Made by a program: the position numbers and the translations under genes. From NCBI RefSeq assembly GCF_032380655.1, contig NZ_JAWDIY010000023.1:20329-84328 (forward strand): a stretch of DNA of 64,000 nt, in the 5' to 3' direction. Below are positions 62,005 to 64,000 of this stretch, in pieces (the first letter of the stretch is position 1; each line of letters opens with the position of its first letter). The DNA is from Diplocloster hominis. Its GTDB lineage: Bacteria; Bacillota; Clostridia; Lachnospirales; Lachnospiraceae. Below the pieces are notes generated by a model. The model was not told the origin of the DNA. It saw nothing but the letters and a program-made list of their open reading frames with translations, and did no database searches.

Positions 62005-62134
62005 TAAAAAAAGACCTCCAACGTACCCAATCCTTGATCGGATACGTTAAAAGTCTTGTTACCGGATACGGTATGACCTGCCAGGCCTTACAGGGCCGGG
62101 ATTGTTGACAGGACATTTGTAACTACTCCCTTTT
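62005..62134 (-). ncRNA. yybP-ykoY (Mn2+) riboswitch with terminator
   Basis: On the minus strand the leader reads AAAAGGGAGTAGTTAC (62134 downward), then TGTCAACAA, a variable hairpin (GGCCCTGTAAGGCC) and GTAACAAGACTTTT. It closes with AACGTA-TCC...GGG-TACGTT and GGAGGTCTTTTTTT, the intrinsic terminator in which AAGACTTT pairs with the GGAGGTCTT strand. GGGAGTAG plus AAGAC..TTT are hallmarks of the yybP-ykoY class, known to sense Mn2+ and turn on exporters including P-type ATPases. Mn2+ binding should prevent termination. Confidence 0.85.
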
Positions 62135-62145
62135 AACTTAGCTGC

Positions 62146-62174
62146 ATTATATCGGACATTGTCCGCCGGGTCAA
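62146..62174 (-). promoter_or_regulatory. Promoter of the riboswitch-ATPase unit
   Basis: Minus strand TTGACC (62169-62174), 17 bp, TATAAT (62146-62151). Start expected near 62139, just before the riboswitch, giving a leader of ~185 nt. Between here and pyk (62175-62356) only weak pyk promoter candidates are visible, for example TATGAT at 62254-62259. Confidence 0.8.
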
Positions 62175-62356
62175 CCACTTTTTATTTTTCTTTACATTTT
62201 TTTAACGACGGGACGAGGCATTTCATGTTACAATTGGTTTGGGTAAATCCGCGTATGATTAAAATCGGAATTTCCACCCAAACTTATAAGCAGGAAGGTT
62301 CCATGAATTTTTTCCATAGAATTTATGGCACAGTAAATGCGTAATTGGAGGTTAAT

Positions 62357-63772
62357 ATGAGAAAAACCAAAATAGTATGTACCCTGGGTCCGGCCACGGA
62401 TGATGATCAGATTTTGAGGCAGCTGATGCTGGAAGGCATGGATGTCGCCAGATTTAATTTTTCACATGGCGATCACGGGCAGCACGAGCGGAACCTGACA
62501 CGGATCCGAAAGCTTCGGGAGGAGCTGAATCTCCCTATAGCTGCCCTGCTGGACACCAAGGGGCCGGAAATACGGATCGGTACTTTTCCCAATGGTCCGG
62601 TAGTATTGGAAAGAGGACAGCAGTTTACGCTGACGGTCAACGAAGTCGATGGGGATGCGCACCGGGTTTCTATCACCTATAAAGAACTGGTCAGGGATAT
62701 CGAAGTGGGGACGAGAATTCTGATCGATGACGGGCTCATCGAGATGAAGGTATTAAGCTTCGATGATACGGATATCCTGTGCGAAGTAATCAACGGCGGA
62801 ACCATATCTGACCGTAAGGGCGTTAATGTGCCCGGGGCAAACTTAAGTATGCCATACATCAGCGATAAAGATTATGAGGATATCGTATTTGGAATTGAAA
62901 AAGGTTTTGATTTTATAGCCGCATCTTTTGTCCGGACAGCGGATGATGTCCTGCAGATCCGGAAAATTCTGGAGGACCATCATTGTGACAGCATCAATAT
63001 CATATCTAAAATTGAAAATTTGCAGGGTGTTAAAAATATAGATGAGATCATAGAAGTCTCTGACGGCATTATGGTCGCCAGAGGGGATATGGGAGTGGAG
63101 ATTCCGCTGGAAGATGTCCCCATCGTCCAGAAGATGATCATACGGAAAGTATATAATGCGGGAAAACAGGTGATCACCGCTACCCAGATGCTGGACTCCA
63201 TGATCAAGAACCCCCGTCCTACCCGGGCGGAGGCAACGGACGTGGCCAATGCAATCTATGACGGAACCAGCGCGATCATGCTGTCCGGAGAGACAGCCGC
63301 GGGCCTGTATCCGGTCGAAGCCGTAAAAACCATGGTAAAGATCGCGATCAAGGCGGAAGAGAGTATCGACTACCGGACCCTGTTCAAAAACAGGGAATCG
63401 GTGAATAATCCGGATATTACCAATGCCATCTCCCATGCCACCTGTATGACAGCGGTGGATCTGAATGCCTCGGTGATCATCACCGTGACCAAATCAGGAA
63501 AGACGGCCCGGATGATATCCAAGTACCGTCCGCCCTGCCCGATTATCGGAGGCAGTACTTATGGTTATGTCTGCAGGCAGTTAAACCTGTCCTGGGGTGT
63601 GATACCCATCATGATGCGGGAAGAGCGCAACACAGACGAACTGTTCCACCATGCGGTGGAAGCCACCAGAAGGGCGGGATACCTGAAGGAAGGGGACCTG
63701 ACCGTCATCACGGCCGGGGTACCGCTTGGAATGTCGGGTACGACGAATTTGATTAAGGTACAGACCGTTTAA
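62357..63772 (+). CDS. pyk: Pyruvate kinase
   Basis: 471 residues from the ATG at 62357 (GGAGGT 5 bp upstream; TTG 62345 lies within the site). Starts RKTKIVCTLGPAT. Catalytic segments: ARFNFSHG, DTKGPEIR, ISKIEN (Lys), MVARGDMGVEIP and SGETAAG. C-terminal allosteric domain ~345-470; the extra phosphohistidine-like tail of many Bacilli enzymes is absent. Last step of glycolysis, PEP + ADP to pyruvate + ATP. Followed directly by family-1 copy F. Confidence 0.96.
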   Translation: MRKTKIVCTLGPATDDDQILRQLMLEGMDVARFNFSHGDHGQHERNLTRIRKLREELNLPIAALLDTKGPEIRIGTFPNGPVVLERGQQFTLTVNEVDGDAHRVSITYKELVRDIEVGTRILIDDGLIEMKVLSFDDTDILCEVINGGTISDRKGVNVPGANLSMPYISDKDYEDIVFGIEKGFDFIAASFVRTADDVLQIRKILEDHHCDSINIISKIENLQGVKNIDEIIEVSDGIMVARGDMGVEIPLEDVPIVQKMIIRKVYNAGKQVITATQMLDSMIKNPRPTRAEATDVANAIYDGTSAIMLSGETAAGLYPVEAVKTMVKIAIKAEESIDYRTLFKNRESVNNPDITNAISHATCMTAVDLNASVIITVTKSGKTARMISKYRPPCPIIGGSTYGYVCRQLNLSWGVIPIMMREERNTDELFHHAVEATRRAGYLKEGDLTVITAGVPLGMSGTTNLIKVQTV

Positions 63773-63805
63773 CAGAGCGTAGACAGGATTTTGTGGACGA
63801 AGGTC

Positions 63806-64000
63806 CGGGAAGGGAGGGAGGCGGTCCGGCCTTTGGAACCGGGCGGCGAATCCCGTGGGGCCAAATCACTTCGGCCGGACCTAAGAATGGCTAACTCCGA
63901 AGGCTGGAGAACCTCTTATTGGCAGGGCCCGGAACAAACTCGCCAGAGGACGGCTCGGACAGTGTTCCAGGCCCTGCGAGGTTCTCCAGCCTTCTGCGTA
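63806..64000 (+). repeat. Family-1 long palindromic element, copy F, cut by window end
   Basis: The left arm (63806-63868 if the fixed 63-bp arm holds) shares GAACCGGGCGG and CCCGTGGGGCCAAATCA with copies C and D. The core from 63869 is standard: bulge TTATTG, loop AACTCGCC...CGGCTCGGACAG. P3 GGCTGGAGAACCTC pairs perfectly with GAGGTTCTCCAGCC, a compensated difference from other copies. The last ~30 nt of the core and the right arm are beyond the window; the expected end is near 64088. The 5' flank GGATTTTGT...AAGGTCC is homologous to that of copy A. It starts ~34 bp after the pyk stop. Confidence 0.88.

Noticed and set aside
1..64000. tRNA, rRNA, integrase, attachment sites, replication origin
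   Set aside because: No convincing cloverleaf, rRNA segment, recombinase or DnaA-box cluster was seen on reading both strands; a weak tRNA without a computed search could still be missed.

Overview
The window looks like chromosome of a strictly anaerobic gut-type Clostridia, most likely a Lachnospiraceae. The basis is Gram-positive gene types (heterodimeric ABC exporters, BlaI/M56 pair, two-subunit serine dehydratase, DUF6056-type and DUF3089 proteins, YtrA-type GntR operon), strong AGGAGG ribosome binding sites, paaK-ACT gene order and mid-GC coding sequence with AT-rich promoters. The genus cannot be named from this alone. No rRNA, tRNA, CRISPR array, prophage or intact transposase was seen.

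Layout: 0-1.5 kb, end of a phenylacetate-CoA ligase gene plus an ACT-domain gene. 1.9-7.7 kb, two divergent MarR regulators, a heterodimeric ABC exporter and a cytidylate-kinase-like gene. 8.5-10.5 kb, a GntR/ABC operon. 10.5-11.5 kb, gene remnants (Fic, DUF4405). 11.6-22.8 kb, one giant gene for a 3743-residue secreted, wall-anchored protein with two GH78 rhamnosidase modules. 23-25 kb, a cold-shock gene with an attenuator-like leader and a Gfo/Idh/MocA oxidoreductase. 25-31 kb, an orphan membrane protein, a chromate-transporter pair with a LysR regulator, and a PAS/GGDEF protein. 31-39 kb, MATE and MFS/TetR efflux genes, a ferredoxin-fused aldo-keto reductase and L-serine dehydratase. 39.8-44.7 kb, a Bce-type two-component/ABC module. 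44.8-46.8 kb, BlaI and M56 genes under three BlaI boxes. 47-55 kb, small housekeeping genes, MntP, a cytoplasmic alpha-amylase and a DUF3089 lipoprotein. 55-64 kb, a DUF368 lipid carrier, a truncated KdpD/KdpE pair, a P-type cation ATPase behind a yybP-ykoY (Mn2+) riboswitch, and pyruvate kinase.

The most unusual content is non-coding. Five copies of a long palindromic element (family 1) lie between genes at 1.5, 8.2, 56.1, 57.1 and 63.8 kb. Three of them have exactly the same design: 63-bp inverted arms around a conserved, asymmetric 157-nt core. The stems change sequence in a compensated way while the terminal loop and a one-sided bulge stay fixed. One copy carries a 114-bp MITE with perfect 44-bp inverted ends and an 8-bp target duplication. 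A second hairpin family (GGGGACTGGCA type) occurs at 25.0, 28.1 and 34.9 kb, and a further long palindrome lies at 7.8 kb. The family-1 elements are the best candidate here for an undescribed RNA or mobile-DNA system.
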